A DNA stretch of 64,000 nt from Hallella multisaccharivorax DSM 17128 (GCF_000218235.1 NZ_GL945017.1:2426953-2490952), one strand, 5' to 3'. Counted from the first letter of the stretch, positions 9,064-25,743 are shown. Made by a program: numbers and translations. Notes: generated by a model from the sequence alone, not told the origin.

Positions 9064-9619
9064 CGTAATAAAGATTTCATCTTATGGTCTTGATAATCCA
9101 CATGCTCACGCATGGCTTGTCGGACTTCATCACCAATATGCCAGCGCCGGCATTCAGCAGCCCCCTGTGAGTTTACCGCCCAGATAATCCATTTGGCAAA
9201 ACTTGGCATACACTTCGAAACGATTGGGAATCTGCTCTCCCATGATACCTGCAACACCACTGGCATAGAGCTCTGTCGGATGCCACCAGCAGTAATACCA
9301 AATATGATCTTCTTACCCTTCAGAGCCTCGCCTATGCTGCCGTAAGCCCATCCATATGCGAACGTCTCCTCCCACCAACGCATGATGAGAGAAGACATAG
9401 AGTACCAAAAGAGTGGAGACTGGACAATAATCATATTCGCATCAAGGAGAAGGAGCTTCCTCTGCTCCGTCCTCACATCATTTTTGAAGTTCAGGATACA
9501 ACTCGGCAAGATTATCAATCTCCAGTCCGTGAATAGCCATTGTCAGTTCATTGACAATCGCCTTGTTAGCCATCGACAATTCAGAACATACCTGTAACTA
9601 ACAATACCCTTCTCATCAT
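9064..9619 (-). pseudogene. Frameshifted NAD(P)H-dependent oxidoreductase (flavodoxin-fold)
   Basis: Pieces of one flavodoxin-like NAD(P)H dehydrogenase (KefF/MdaB type) appear in order but in different frames on the minus strand: RRVLLVTG near 9600, then ANKAIVNELTMAIHGLEIDN, then NDVRTEQRKLLLLDANMIIV with SPLFWYSMSSL and the GKKIIFGITAGG motif, then GEQIPNRFEVYAKFCQMDYL in another frame, then EVRQAMREHVDYQ. At least three shifts and an in-frame stop separate them. The family is usually about 180-190 residues, which fits this span. The gene is dead unless the shifts are sequencing errors. No promoter consensus precedes it. Confidence 0.75.
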
Positions 9620-9652
9620 AATAACAAAACGATAAGAAATGATAGTCAATCT

Positions 9653-10174
9653 TTAAAAAAGGGGTGTAAGAATGTCTGCCAATTGCTCTAAATTATACTG
9701 GTCAGCAGAATCAAAAGATCCAAATGACTCACTATCCACATCAATAACGGCTATTACCTCATCTCCACGGAATATGGGTACAACAATCTCTGAGCGAGAC
9801 CGAGATGAGCAGGCAATGTGACCGGGAAATTGGAGCACGTCAGGAACTATCACCGTCTGTCTTCCCTTCCATGCCGTACCACAGACTCCCTTACCCTTCT
9901 TTATCTCATAGCAGGCTACAGGCCCCTGGAAAGGACCTAATTTCAACGTGTCGCCATCAACAATATAGAAGCCAATCCATGAATAATATGGGAAGGACTC
10001 TTTAAATAAGGCCGTGACATTAGCCAAAGCGCCTATATGGTTATCAATACCTACTATTAAGTCCTTCGCCTGAACCAAAGCCTGCGAATAGTGCGCTTCC
10101 TTATCAAAGGCAGCAGAGTTGTTACAAGCTACATTGCCCATAATTCCATATTTCTTATGCGTCATAGCGATCAA
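9653..10174 (-). CDS. msrC: Free methionine-(R)-sulfoxide reductase, GAF domain (fRMsr/YebR type)
   Basis: This 173-residue cytoplasmic enzyme reduces free methionine-R-sulfoxide with thioredoxin electrons. It is a single GAF domain with all three conserved cysteines of the family: Cys88 (PVACYE), Cys98 (GVCGTA) and Cys122 (HIACSS), followed by SEIVVP and IDVDSESFGSFD. The start at 10174 gives about 20 residues more than usual; 10165 (MTHKK) or later are possible. A TATCTTTG -7 box lies 43-50 nt upstream. It stands alone between the pseudogene and the rRNA operon. Confidence 0.92.
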   Translation of the reverse strand: MIAMTHKKYGIMGNVACNNSAAFDKEAHYSQALVQAKDLIVGIDNHIGALANVTALFKESFPYYSWIGFYIVDGDTLKLGPFQGPVACYEIKKGKGVCGTAWKGRQTVIVPDVLQFPGHIACSSRSRSEIVVPIFRGDEVIAVIDVDSESFGSFDSADQYNLEQLADILTPLF

Positions 10175-10216
10175 CGTCAGTTAAATTAGCTATATAATGA
10201 TTATGTAAGAATACTG

Positions 10217-10224
10217 CAAAGATA
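10217..10224 (-). promoter_or_regulatory. -7 box upstream of msrC
   Basis: The minus strand reads TATCTTTG, a consensus Bacteroidota -7 element, 43 nt before the msrC start. I see no good TTTG at the expected -33 distance, so this rests on the -7 box alone. Confidence 0.45.
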
Positions 10225-10369
10225 GTGTTTTTTCTATAAGAATACTTGCCTTTAACCGTTAAAATTAGCTGACAATGACTCTGGCAAAGTAACATTCAGA
10301 TTGACCTTCATGTAGAAGAATGCAGTCAATAACACATCATTGAAGAAATGGAATCACTATAACTGACAA

Positions 10370-10410
10370 CCAAAAGAGCCCAGTGAACATTTCTGTCCTC
10401 TGGGCTCTTA
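10370..10410 (-). terminator. Terminator of the rRNA operon
   Basis: On the minus strand the 10-bp perfect stem AAGAGCCCAG/CTGGGCTCTT (10400-10409 with 10374-10383) is followed by TTGG, just after the 5S gene. The T-run is short but the stem is strong. Confidence 0.75.
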
Positions 10411-10415
10411 TGAAA

Positions 10416-10527
<112 letters not shown>

Positions 10528-10679
10528 TGTGTCTTACGTCATCGCTGACGTGTGTAAGGTGACATAATCGGCAAGCAAAACTGTACCGTCACACAGGGAT
10601 GCGGCCTGAGGGCCGCCTCCGTATCCCGGGACTCTCCGCCCACGGAAACATACAAACATACAGTTGAAAACATGAGCCT

Positions 10680-13625
<2,946 letters not shown>

Positions 13626-13849
13626 ATCTTCCGTCCCATTGCTGAGACTTCAGATGCCGCTCATACTTTCAGCTGTATTGTCTACAGATTAAGTCTCTGT
13701 GAAACTTTTTATTCATGCAGGCAGTTACAATGTAACTGCGTACACAACTACTACAGTTTTGCTTGTGTCAATATGTCAAAGATCTGTCTCAAGGTAAAAG
13801 CAAGGCACAAAAGAACTCACGTCCTCACTGCTCTCACTCTCCCTCAACG

Positions 13850-13923
13850 TGGAGAATAACGGATTCGAACCGTTGACCCCCTGCTTGCAAAGCAGGTGCT
13901 CTAGCCAGCTGAGCTAATCCCCC
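13850..13923 (-). tRNA. tRNA-Ala (anticodon TGC)
   Basis: It lies in the 16S-23S spacer. The minus strand begins GGGGGATTAGCTCAGCTGG, has the anticodon stem CCTGC/GCAGG around TTTGCAA (anticodon TGC), a TTCGAAT T-loop, and ends in discriminator A. CCA is not encoded. Confidence 0.96.
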
Positions 13924-13943
13924 GTAGGGAATGAAATAAAGAG

Positions 13944-14017
13944 TAGTCCCAGGCAGACTTGAACTGCCGACCTCCACATTATCAGTGTGGCGCTCTAACC
14001 AACTGAGCTATAGGACT
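13944..14017 (-). tRNA. tRNA-Ile (anticodon GAT)
   Basis: It lies in the 16S-23S spacer before tRNA-Ala. The minus strand begins AGTCCTATAGCTCAGTTGG, has the anticodon loop CTGATAA (anticodon GAT) between CCACA and TGTGG, a TTCAAGT T-loop, and a matching acceptor arm TGGGACT. CCA is not encoded. Confidence 0.96.
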
Positions 14018-14123
14018 GTCATGCAATTCGCATTGCCGCTCTTCTAAATCATTTAAAACAGATAGCGTAGACAAGAAGCTCCAGGGAAAGGAAACATTCC
14101 TGCTTCAAAAAAAGCGTCTCTCC

Positions 14124-15655
<1,532 letters not shown>

Positions 15656-15911
15656 AAAATTGTCTATAATGTGTAATGTGATCGAAAACACACTACCGTT
15701 AGTCTGTTCAGGACGCTTATCCTTTATTGAAGTGGAAGTAACTAATCAAAATTGATCGGTTCGTTTCTTTTACCCAAGTCATACACAACATCTTCTATAT
15801 TGCTATATATAATATAATGTGTACAACTCGCTTCTTGTACTACTTCTCTGTCTATGTAAATCTTCTCAAAGAACTCTTATCTTTTGTTGCCAACCGGCGT
15901 ATTTCCGGAAA
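15656..15911 (-). other. rRNA operon leader
   Basis: These roughly 256 bp lie between the predicted transcription start and 16S. No coding frame with support is seen; the frames here are short and lack family resemblance. Confidence 0.5.
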
Positions 15912-15918
15912 GCGAGTG

Positions 15919-15950
15919 CAAAGGTATAGACTTTTACAATACCTGCCAAA
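15919..15950 (-). promoter_or_regulatory. rRNA operon promoter
   Basis: On the minus strand TTTG (15950-15947), 20 bp, then TACCTTTG (15926-15919) match the Bacteroidota consensus. Just upstream, an A-rich tract at 15963-15985 looks like an UP element. Transcription would start near 15912. Confidence 0.8.
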
Positions 15951-16078
15951 TATTTCTCCAACTTTTTTTCTTTTTTTTATTATTGCCGTATGTAAGCATC
16001 GGCAGGCAAAGGACTTTTGCGCTACGGTGAGGGGACTACAGCATACTGATAGGAGGATGCTGTGACTCAGAATACGAC

Positions 16079-16654
16079 TCAGTAGAGCAGCACAAGACCG
16101 GCAAGAGCCGCATAACCAATCATATGTATAGGGTTGATCTTCAGGAAGAAAGTGCCATAGAAGGTAGCACAGAAAAGCAGCACACTGATGGAGAACTGCC
16201 AAAAAGAAACAGAGGGACTGCCGAAGTTGTCTGCATTGAGCAGCATGATAGTGGCTGCGGCTAACAAGCCCACAACAGTAGGCCGCAATCCCATGAAGAC
16301 ACTCTGTACGGCACGCGTCTTCATATATTTCATAAATATCTTACTGATGAGTATCATCAACACGAAGGAAGGGAGAATCAGCGAGAATGTGGCAATGGCA
16401 GATCCGAGAATCGCCATCACATTGCCCATGCCGGCGTTGTGGACGGCAGTATAACCACAGTAGGTGGCTGAGTTGATGCCGATAGGACCGGGGGTCATCT
16501 GACTGATGGCCACGATGTTGGTAAACTCCGCACTCGTGAGCCAGTGGTGGTTATGTACAGTCTCCATCTGAATGAGTGAAAGCATCCCATAGCCGCCACC
16601 GAATCCGAAGAGACCTATCTTAAAGAATGTCCAGAAGAGTTGTAGGAATATCAT
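16079..16654 (-). CDS. Chromate-type transporter, half-size subunit
   Basis: This 191-residue inner-membrane protein belongs to the CHR family (PF02417). It opens with the family motif FFKIGLFGFGGGYGM (about residues 10-24), followed by the conserved MTPGPIGIN loop and several hydrophobic segments. Half-size CHR proteins work as pairs, and its partner is the gene 26 bp upstream. In paired systems the two proteins export chromate; the natural substrate in gut or oral Bacteroidota is not known. It is the last gene of the purL operon. Confidence 0.88.
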   Translation of the reverse strand: MIFLQLFWTFFKIGLFGFGGGYGMLSLIQMETVHNHHWLTSAEFTNIVAISQMTPGPIGINSATYCGYTAVHNAGMGNVMAILGSAIATFSLILPSFVLMILISKIFMKYMKTRAVQSVFMGLRPTVVGLLAAATIMLLNADNFGSPSVSFWQFSISVLLFCATFYGTFFLKINPIHMIGYAALAGLVLLY

Positions 16655-16680
16655 TATTATGCGATATATTTCTCAGCAAT

Positions 16681-17232
16681 TTATTTCTTAACTATTCTAC
16701 CATAGACATATCCGCCTGCACCGGCTGCAATGATGATCCATATTGGGTTGACATGACAGGCACAGATGAGTAAGGCTCCGGCAATAGGAATCCAACAGTT
16801 GCCGAGATGGATCTTCGCGCTCTTGGCGAGGTTGAAGGTAGGTACAGCGATAAGTGCCACGACAGCAGGACGGATACCGTTGAACATCGCGGCTATCCAG
16901 TGGATCTGCATGAAATGATGAAACACCATCGCAATAAGTAGAATGAAGAGGAAAGAGGGGAGTACGGCACCCAACGTGGTGCACAGTGCTCCCTTTTCTC
17001 CTTTGACCTTATAGCCGATAAACGTAGCAATGTTCGCAGCAAAGACACCCGGACAGCTCTGTGCAACGGCGATAAGGTCGAGGAAGTCATTTTTATTGAC
17101 CCACTTGTTCTTCTCCACAACCTCTGATTCGATGATCGGAATCATGGCGTATCCACCCCCAAGGGTGAATGCGCCAATCTTGAAGAAAGTCTTGAATAAT
17201 TGGGTATAAAGACTTTTGGATTGATTAACCAT
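16681..17232 (-). CDS. Chromate-type transporter, half-size subunit
   Basis: This 183-residue inner-membrane CHR-family protein is the partner of the next gene downstream. It shows FFKIGAFTLGGGYAMIP (about residues 13-29) and the loop VAQSCPGVFAAN, which replaces the MTPGP form of the partner. Several transmembrane segments are evident. It starts 2 bp after the purL stop, so it is very likely co-transcribed with purL, an odd partnership with no clear functional link. Confidence 0.88.
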   Translation of the reverse strand: MVNQSKSLYTQLFKTFFKIGAFTLGGGYAMIPIIESEVVEKNKWVNKNDFLDLIAVAQSCPGVFAANIATFIGYKVKGEKGALCTTLGAVLPSFLFILLIAMVFHHFMQIHWIAAMFNGIRPAVVALIAVPTFNLAKSAKIHLGNCWIPIAGALLICACHVNPIWIIIAAGAGGYVYGRIVKK

Positions 17233-17234
17233 AT

Positions 17235-21086
<3,852 letters not shown>

Positions 21087-21153
21087 AATCTGTAGAGATT
21101 TATAAAGTATGTGATGTTACGGTCTGGATAATCTGCGTGAATGCTACTGCTTG

Positions 21154-21161
21154 CAAAATTA
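21154..21161 (-). promoter_or_regulatory. -7 box upstream of purL
   Basis: The minus strand reads TAATTTTG, matching TAnnTTTG, 68 bp before purL. No TTTG is found at the usual -33 spacing. No purine riboswitch-like structure was recognised. Confidence 0.4.
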
Positions 21162-21249
21162 ATAAGATTTTCGGTAATTATATACGTTGCCGGCTATTTT
21201 GATTCGCACAAAGGTGTTAAAATCTGCTTTTTGACATACGACAGGCTCT

Positions 21250-21337
21250 GCGTCTACACCGTAATGGCAACGCCTCTACAGTGTAAAGGCATTGCGTCTA
21301 CGCCGTAAAGGCAATGCGATTACGGCGTAAACGCAAT
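21250..21337. repeat. Four-unit tandem array, 22-bp period
   Basis: Four adjoining 22-bp units start at 21250, 21272, 21294 and 21316, with consensus close to GCGTCTACGCCGTAAAGGCA plus AT. Units 3 and 4 hold a perfect 10-bp inverted repeat, TACGCCGTAA (21299-21308) with TTACGGCGTA (21320-21329). The array lies in the gap between the divergent purL and the OmpA-type lipoprotein genes. Confidence 0.85.
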
Positions 21338-21478
21338 GCCACCGCAGCACTGGTGACCGACGGCGACTTTCAAATGCGTACACGGGGATAGCGGCCGCCC
21401 ATCCCTGTATCAAAGCCCGTTAAAAAACAGCATATAAAAGCAGCAGGCGGTTAAATAACTATAAAGAAGTGTCACCTT

Positions 21479-21510
21479 TTTGTTTTTCTTGTGTCTAATT
21501 ATTAAATTTG
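21479..21510 (+). promoter_or_regulatory. Promoter of the OmpA-type lipoprotein gene
   Basis: TTTG at 21479-21482, 20 bp, then TAAATTTG at 21503-21510: a perfect consensus pair. Transcription would start near 21517, giving a leader of about 35 nt. Confidence 0.8.
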
Positions 21511-21551
21511 ACCACAAAAAGGAGAAATAACACAAGAAAAATTCAACTAAT

Positions 21552-22406
21552 ATGAGAAAGACACTTTTATTCGCAATGGTTGCCGGTGCGCTGCTCGTTA
21601 CCAGTTGTGCCAGCAAGAAAGACCTGGTGAACTGCCAGAACGAGAACCGCGAGCTCACCAGCAATTATCAGGATGCCAAGGAGAAACTCGCTGCCGCCAA
21701 TGCGCGCGTGGCAAGCCTGGAGGACCAGCTCGCACAGCAGAAGCGCGACAACGAGGCCCTACAGAGGAATCTCAGCCAGAGCCTGTCCAACACCAACTCC
21801 AACAATATCAACATCTCAAAGCTCGTCGACCAGATCAACGAGTCGAACCAGTACATCCGCCATCTCGTGGAGGTGAAGAGCAAGAGCGACTCGCTCAACA
21901 TGGTGCTCACCAACAACCTCACGCGCTCACTGTCGAAGGAAGAGCTGAAAGAGGTCGACGTACAGGTGCTCAAGGGCGTGGTCTACATCTCACTGGCCGA
22001 CAACATGCTCTACAAGAGCGGATCGTATGAGATCAACGACCGGGCCGAGGAGACCCTGTCCAAGATCGCAAAAATTATCACCGACTACAAAGACTACGAT
22101 GTGCTCATTGAGGGCAACACCGATAACGTGCCCGTCAACACCGCCGCGCCAAGCATGAAGAACATCCGCAACAACTGGGACCTCTCCGCACTGCGCGCCA
22201 GCTCTGTCGTACAGTACCTCATCGACCACTTCAACGTAGCCCCCAAGCGCCTCACAGCCGGCGGCCGCGGTGAGTTCAACCCGCTTGTAAGCAACGACAC
22301 GGAGCTCGGACGACAGCGCAACCGCCGCACGCAGATCATCATCACGCCGAAGCTCGACCAGTTCATGGACCTCATCGACAAGGCTCCGGAGGAGGGCAAC
22401 AAATAA
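21552..22406 (+). CDS. OmpA-family peptidoglycan-binding lipoprotein
   Basis: This 284-residue protein probably ties the outer membrane to peptidoglycan. It has a lipoprotein signal with Cys19 (LVTSC), a long charged heptad-rich coiled coil (about 22-105), and a C-terminal OmpA/MotB domain (about 150-270) with the typical NTDNVPV and GRGEFNPLVSND segments and QRNRRTQI. The gene is monocistronic, with its own promoter at 21479 and a hairpin after it. Exact physiological role is unknown. Confidence 0.9.
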   Translation: MRKTLLFAMVAGALLVTSCASKKDLVNCQNENRELTSNYQDAKEKLAAANARVASLEDQLAQQKRDNEALQRNLSQSLSNTNSNNINISKLVDQINESNQYIRHLVEVKSKSDSLNMVLTNNLTRSLSKEELKEVDVQVLKGVVYISLADNMLYKSGSYEINDRAEETLSKIAKIITDYKDYDVLIEGNTDNVPVNTAAPSMKNIRNNWDLSALRASSVVQYLIDHFNVAPKRLTAGGRGEFNPLVSNDTELGRQRNRRTQIIITPKLDQFMDLIDKAPEEGNK

Positions 22407-22448
22407 CGGTTGACGGTAAGACCGTCCACATTATAGTAAATAGGGTTC

Positions 22449-22489
22449 ACCGCCATTGCAACGGAATGTCATTCCTATGTAATGGCGGT
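22449..22489. repeat. Nested inverted repeat between the OmpA-type gene and nosZ
   Basis: Outer arms ACCGCCATT (22449-22457) and AATGGCGGT (22481-22489) enclose an inner hairpin GGAATG (22463-22468) / CATTCC (22470-22475) with a one-base loop. The whole could fold into one long imperfect hairpin. No T-tract follows, so it may be a REP-like element or weak terminator for the gene ending at 22406. Confidence 0.75.
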
Positions 22490-22537
22490 TTCACCTCCCA
22501 ACTGTCAAACAATTTATCCTTATTTAACCCAATTGGA

Positions 22538-22549
22538 TAACATTTGTTA
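22538..22549. promoter_or_regulatory. Palindrome upstream of nosZ, possible operator
   Basis: TAACA, two bases, TGTTA at 22538-22549 is a perfect palindrome 25 bp before the TAATTTTG box of nosZ. CRP/FNR-type regulators bind palindromes of roughly this form, but the match to any known site is unproven. Confidence 0.3.
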
Positions 22550-22573
22550 CCCATCAGAAATGAAATTATTGCG

Positions 22574-22581
22574 TAATTTTG
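22574..22581 (+). promoter_or_regulatory. -7 box upstream of nosZ
   Basis: TAATTTTG matches the TAnnTTTG consensus 50 nt before nosZ. A TTTG at 22543-22546 is 27 bp away, too far for the standard promoter, so activation by a regulator is likely. Confidence 0.5.
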
Positions 22582-22630
22582 TAAACTACATACGACAATC
22601 AGTAGAACTTTAACTGTTAAATCATAAGCT

Positions 22631-24667
22631 ATGAACAAAAATCTCACTGTCGCGCTGGCGTGCGTACTGGCAATAGGGACCTCACTCTCTTCCTGCAAGA
22701 TGAAGAAGGGCGGGCACATCGCAGTCGATGACGACGCAGCCAAGAAAGTGTATGTGGCTCCGGGCCACTACGATGAGTACTACGATTTTGTCTCGGGAGG
22801 CTTCTCCGGGCAGCTCGCCGTGTACGGCATTCCCTCAGGTCGTCTGCTGAAGGTCATCCCTGTCTTCTCTCAGTGCGCCGAAGACGGCTATGGCTACAAT
22901 GAGAATACCAAGCCGTTGCTGATGACGTCCTTTGGCTTCGTGCCATGGGGTGACTCCCATCACACCCAGCTTTCAGAGACTGACGCCATGTATGACGGGC
23001 GTTGGGCCTTCATCAACGAGAACAACACGCCACGTGTTGCCCGCATCGACCTCAAGCGTTTCCAGACGGCAGAGATCATAGAGGTGCCCAACACCGGCGG
23101 CGATCATGCCTCACCCTTCATCACGTGCAACACGGAGTATGTCGTGGCCGGATCACGTTTCTCGGTGCCTTTCGACTTTGAGAACGGTGACGTCGCCATC
23201 AAGGACTACAAGAAAGACTTCCGTGGCACGGTGTCTTATATTAAGGTGGACAAGAATACCGGCCACATGAGCCTTGACTTCCAGCTTGCCGTGCCCCCGT
23301 TCAACTACGACCTGAGCCACAGTGGAAAGGGTCCGTCGGCCGACTGGAGCTTCTTCACCTGCTATAACACGGAGATGGCACACTCCATGTTGGAGGTTAA
23401 CGCCAGCCAGAACGACAAGGACTACATCCTCGCCATTAACTGGAAGAAAGCCGCGGAGCACGCTGCCAAGGGCGATTTTGTCTGGAAGAACGCAAAGTAC
23501 GCCCACAACGTCATGGATTTCGCCAAGAACCAGGCCACCTCAGAGATTCTGAACAAGGTGAAGATGATCGATACGAAGAAGTTCCACGACTTCCTCTATT
23601 TCATTCCCTGTCCCAAATCACCCCATGGTGTTGATGTCGACCCGACGGGAGAATATATCGTCGGCAACGGCAAGCTGTCGGCTAATCTCCCTGTTTTCAG
23701 CTTCTCCAAGATTCAGAAGGCCATCAAGGACAAACAGTTTGACGGTGAAGTCAACGGCATCCCCGTTATTAAGTATGAGGCTGCGCTTCACGGCGAGGTC
23801 CAGTCACCTGGCCTCGGCTCGCTCCACACGGAGTTTGACGCTGACGGCAATGCCTATACCAGCTTCTTTATCTCTTCAGAAATCGTAAAATGGAACCTCA
23901 AAACCCTGCAGATCGAAGACCGCGTACCCACCTATTACAGTGTGGGGCACCTCTCTGTCTTAGGCGCCGACACCAAGAAGCCTTACGGCAAGTACATGGT
24001 CGCCTACAATAAGATCACAAAGGACTGCTTCCTTCCCACAGGCCCCGAGCTCTGTCAGGCTGCCCAGCTCTACGATATTAGTGGCAAGAAGATAAAGCTC
24101 ATCCTGGAGTTCCCGTTGGTGGGTGAGCCCCATTACGCTTCCGCCATCCCCGCCGACATGGTGAAGCCCAACTCTATACAGTTCACCCGACTGTCCGAAA
24201 ACAAGAATCCCTATAAGCTCAACTCCGCTCAAGAAGCGCGTGTGGAGCGTCATGGCAAACGCGTTGATGTCTACATCGCCGCCATCCGCAGCCGCCTGGT
24301 GCCCGACAACATCGAGGGCATCAAGATGGGTGATGAAGTCTACTTCCACGTCACCAACATCGAGCAGGAATGGGACATCCCCCATGGCTTCGCCATCAAG
24401 GGTATGAACAACGGCGAGCTCCTCGTCATGCCGGGTGAGACCTGCACGCTGAAATACGTTCCCAACCGTGTAGGCATCCTTCCGATGTACTGCACCGACT
24501 TCTGCAGTGCGCTCCACCAGGAGATGCAAGGCTACATCCGCGTCAGCCCTGCAGGCAGCAACGTACCCCTGAAATTCACGATCGACGACAAACTGCCAAA
24601 GGATTTCAAGGTCTCCAAGCCCACAACACAGGCTGGGGCACCTAAGACCGGCCACAACAGAAAATAA
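22631..24667 (+). CDS. nosZ: Nitrous oxide reductase, clade II type
   Basis: This 678-residue copper enzyme reduces N2O to N2 outside the cytoplasm. The N-terminus is a Sec lipoprotein-type signal with Cys22 (LSSC), not the Tat signal of clade I. The beta-propeller carries CuZ-type histidines (GDSHHT, SPHGVDVDP, GHLSVLG). The C-terminal cupredoxin has the CuA site C-x3-C-x3-H-x2-M: Cys621, Cys625, His629, Met632. It leads a six-gene cluster of assembly factors. The lipobox suggests the enzyme is membrane-anchored, which is inference. Confidence 0.96.
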   Translation: MNKNLTVALACVLAIGTSLSSCKMKKGGHIAVDDDAAKKVYVAPGHYDEYYDFVSGGFSGQLAVYGIPSGRLLKVIPVFSQCAEDGYGYNENTKPLLMTSFGFVPWGDSHHTQLSETDAMYDGRWAFINENNTPRVARIDLKRFQTAEIIEVPNTGGDHASPFITCNTEYVVAGSRFSVPFDFENGDVAIKDYKKDFRGTVSYIKVDKNTGHMSLDFQLAVPPFNYDLSHSGKGPSADWSFFTCYNTEMAHSMLEVNASQNDKDYILAINWKKAAEHAAKGDFVWKNAKYAHNVMDFAKNQATSEILNKVKMIDTKKFHDFLYFIPCPKSPHGVDVDPTGEYIVGNGKLSANLPVFSFSKIQKAIKDKQFDGEVNGIPVIKYEAALHGEVQSPGLGSLHTEFDADGNAYTSFFISSEIVKWNLKTLQIEDRVPTYYSVGHLSVLGADTKKPYGKYMVAYNKITKDCFLPTGPELCQAAQLYDISGKKIKLILEFPLVGEPHYASAIPADMVKPNSIQFTRLSENKNPYKLNSAQEARVERHGKRVDVYIAAIRSRLVPDNIEGIKMGDEVYFHVTNIEQEWDIPHGFAIKGMNNGELLVMPGETCTLKYVPNRVGILPMYCTDFCSALHQEMQGYIRVSPAGSNVPLKFTIDDKLPKDFKVSKPTTQAGAPKTGHNRK

Positions 24668-24675
24668 CAACCATC

Positions 24676-25299
24676 ATGAAACTGAATTTTAAAGGAAAAA
24701 TAAGCAGGATGAGTGCGGTCCTGCTCATCGTGGCAGCCATCCTGACGGGTGTCGCTGCATTCACCTCACTGTGGCGCATCGATATCGCGGCACCGCAGTA
24801 TCCGGAGGGCATGTCGATGTTCATCGGAGGTCTCAAGGGTGTTAATGGCGGCGACGACGGCATCGACTTAGAGAAGATCAACGAGCTGAACCACTATGTC
24901 GGCATGGCGCAGATCCATCCGGGTGACTTCTGGGAGTTCTCCGCACTGCCCATTGTCCTCATCGCCTTTGCGGTATTCTTCATTGTAGCTGCCGTCATCC
25001 GAAAGAAAGGCTTGTCCATCAGCGCGCTGATCGCGTTCGGCATCTTTGGTGTGTTGGGCTTCATCGACTTCTATCACTGGACTTATGTCTACGGCCACAA
25101 CCTGGATCCGACAGCTCCCATCAGGGTGCCGGGCATGGCCTATCAGCCACCGATCATCGGTGTGAAGCAGTTGTTGAACATGACCGTGATGTCACAACCC
25201 GACGTGGGCGGCTATCTGCTTTTTGTCGCCGGTCTGCTTGTCGCCTTCGTAGTGTTCAAGGAGATTGGCATCCTGGGCAGTAAAAAGAAGGGAGTCTGA
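24676..25299 (+). CDS. nosB: NosB-like membrane protein of the nos cluster
   Basis: This 207-residue inner-membrane protein has four clear membrane segments (about residues 12-33, 84-107, 113-135 and 178-200), with conserved-looking GFIDFYHWTYVYGHNLDP at the end of the third. A membrane protein of this size commonly follows nosZ in clade II clusters and is called NosB; its job is not established. It starts 8 bp after nosZ and its stop directly abuts the nosL start. The name rests mainly on position and membrane layout. Confidence 0.7.
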   Translation: MKLNFKGKISRMSAVLLIVAAILTGVAAFTSLWRIDIAAPQYPEGMSMFIGGLKGVNGGDDGIDLEKINELNHYVGMAQIHPGDFWEFSALPIVLIAFAVFFIVAAVIRKKGLSISALIAFGIFGVLGFIDFYHWTYVYGHNLDPTAPIRVPGMAYQPPIIGVKQLLNMTVMSQPDVGGYLLFVAGLLVAFVVFKEIGILGSKKKGV

Positions 25300-25743
25300 A
25301 TGAAGAAGACGATTCTCTGCAGCATCGTCCTATCAGTAATGATGCTTGCGGCTTGTTCGGTCAACGACAAGCCGCAGGCTATCCAAGCCGGTAAAGACAA
25401 CTGCGACAAATGCGGGATGAGTATCGAAAAGAAGCAATTCTCCTGCGAGTTCATCACCGACAAGGGGAAGTGCTTCAAGTTCGATGACGCCACTTGTCTC
25501 TTCCACTATTTGCACGACAACCAGATTGGAGACTCGACGGTTGCCAAGATCTATGTGGCCGACTACGACCAGCCCGACTCATTGATAGACATCCGGAGGG
25601 CATCACTGGTGCTGGGCGAGTTCCAGACACCTATGAACGGCGGTGTGGCAGCGTTTAAAAACCATACCCACGCCGTGAAGTTCGCAAAGGATAACAATGC
25701 CATTCTCTTAGATTCATGGGAAAGACTCAAAATATCTCATTAA
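25300..25743 (+). CDS. nosL: Copper chaperone lipoprotein NosL
   Basis: This 147-residue lipoprotein delivers copper(I) to NosZ. It has lipid Cys19 (LAAC) and the NosL metal site C-x2-C-G-M (Cys35, Cys38, Met40 in NCDKCGM), then the conserved FDDATCLFHYL segment and a late GGVAAFKNHTHAVKFA. The start codon directly follows the stop of the upstream gene, and its 3' end overlaps nosD by 28 bp, so the genes are tightly coupled. Confidence 0.9.
   Translation: MKKTILCSIVLSVMMLAACSVNDKPQAIQAGKDNCDKCGMSIEKKQFSCEFITDKGKCFKFDDATCLFHYLHDNQIGDSTVAKIYVADYDQPDSLIDIRRASLVLGEFQTPMNGGVAAFKNHTHAVKFAKDNNAILLDSWERLKISH

Noticed and set aside
8976..9518. Intact 180-residue gene
   Set aside because: Only parts of this frame match the oxidoreductase family; the missing parts are found in other frames, so it is treated as a pseudogene.
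15852..16202. 116-codon minus-strand frame overlapping the end of the CHR gene
   Set aside because: It spans the rRNA promoter and a CHR gene in another frame and has no recognisable protein features.
23960..24670. 236-codon minus-strand frame
   Set aside because: It is antisense to nosZ; no family resemblance.
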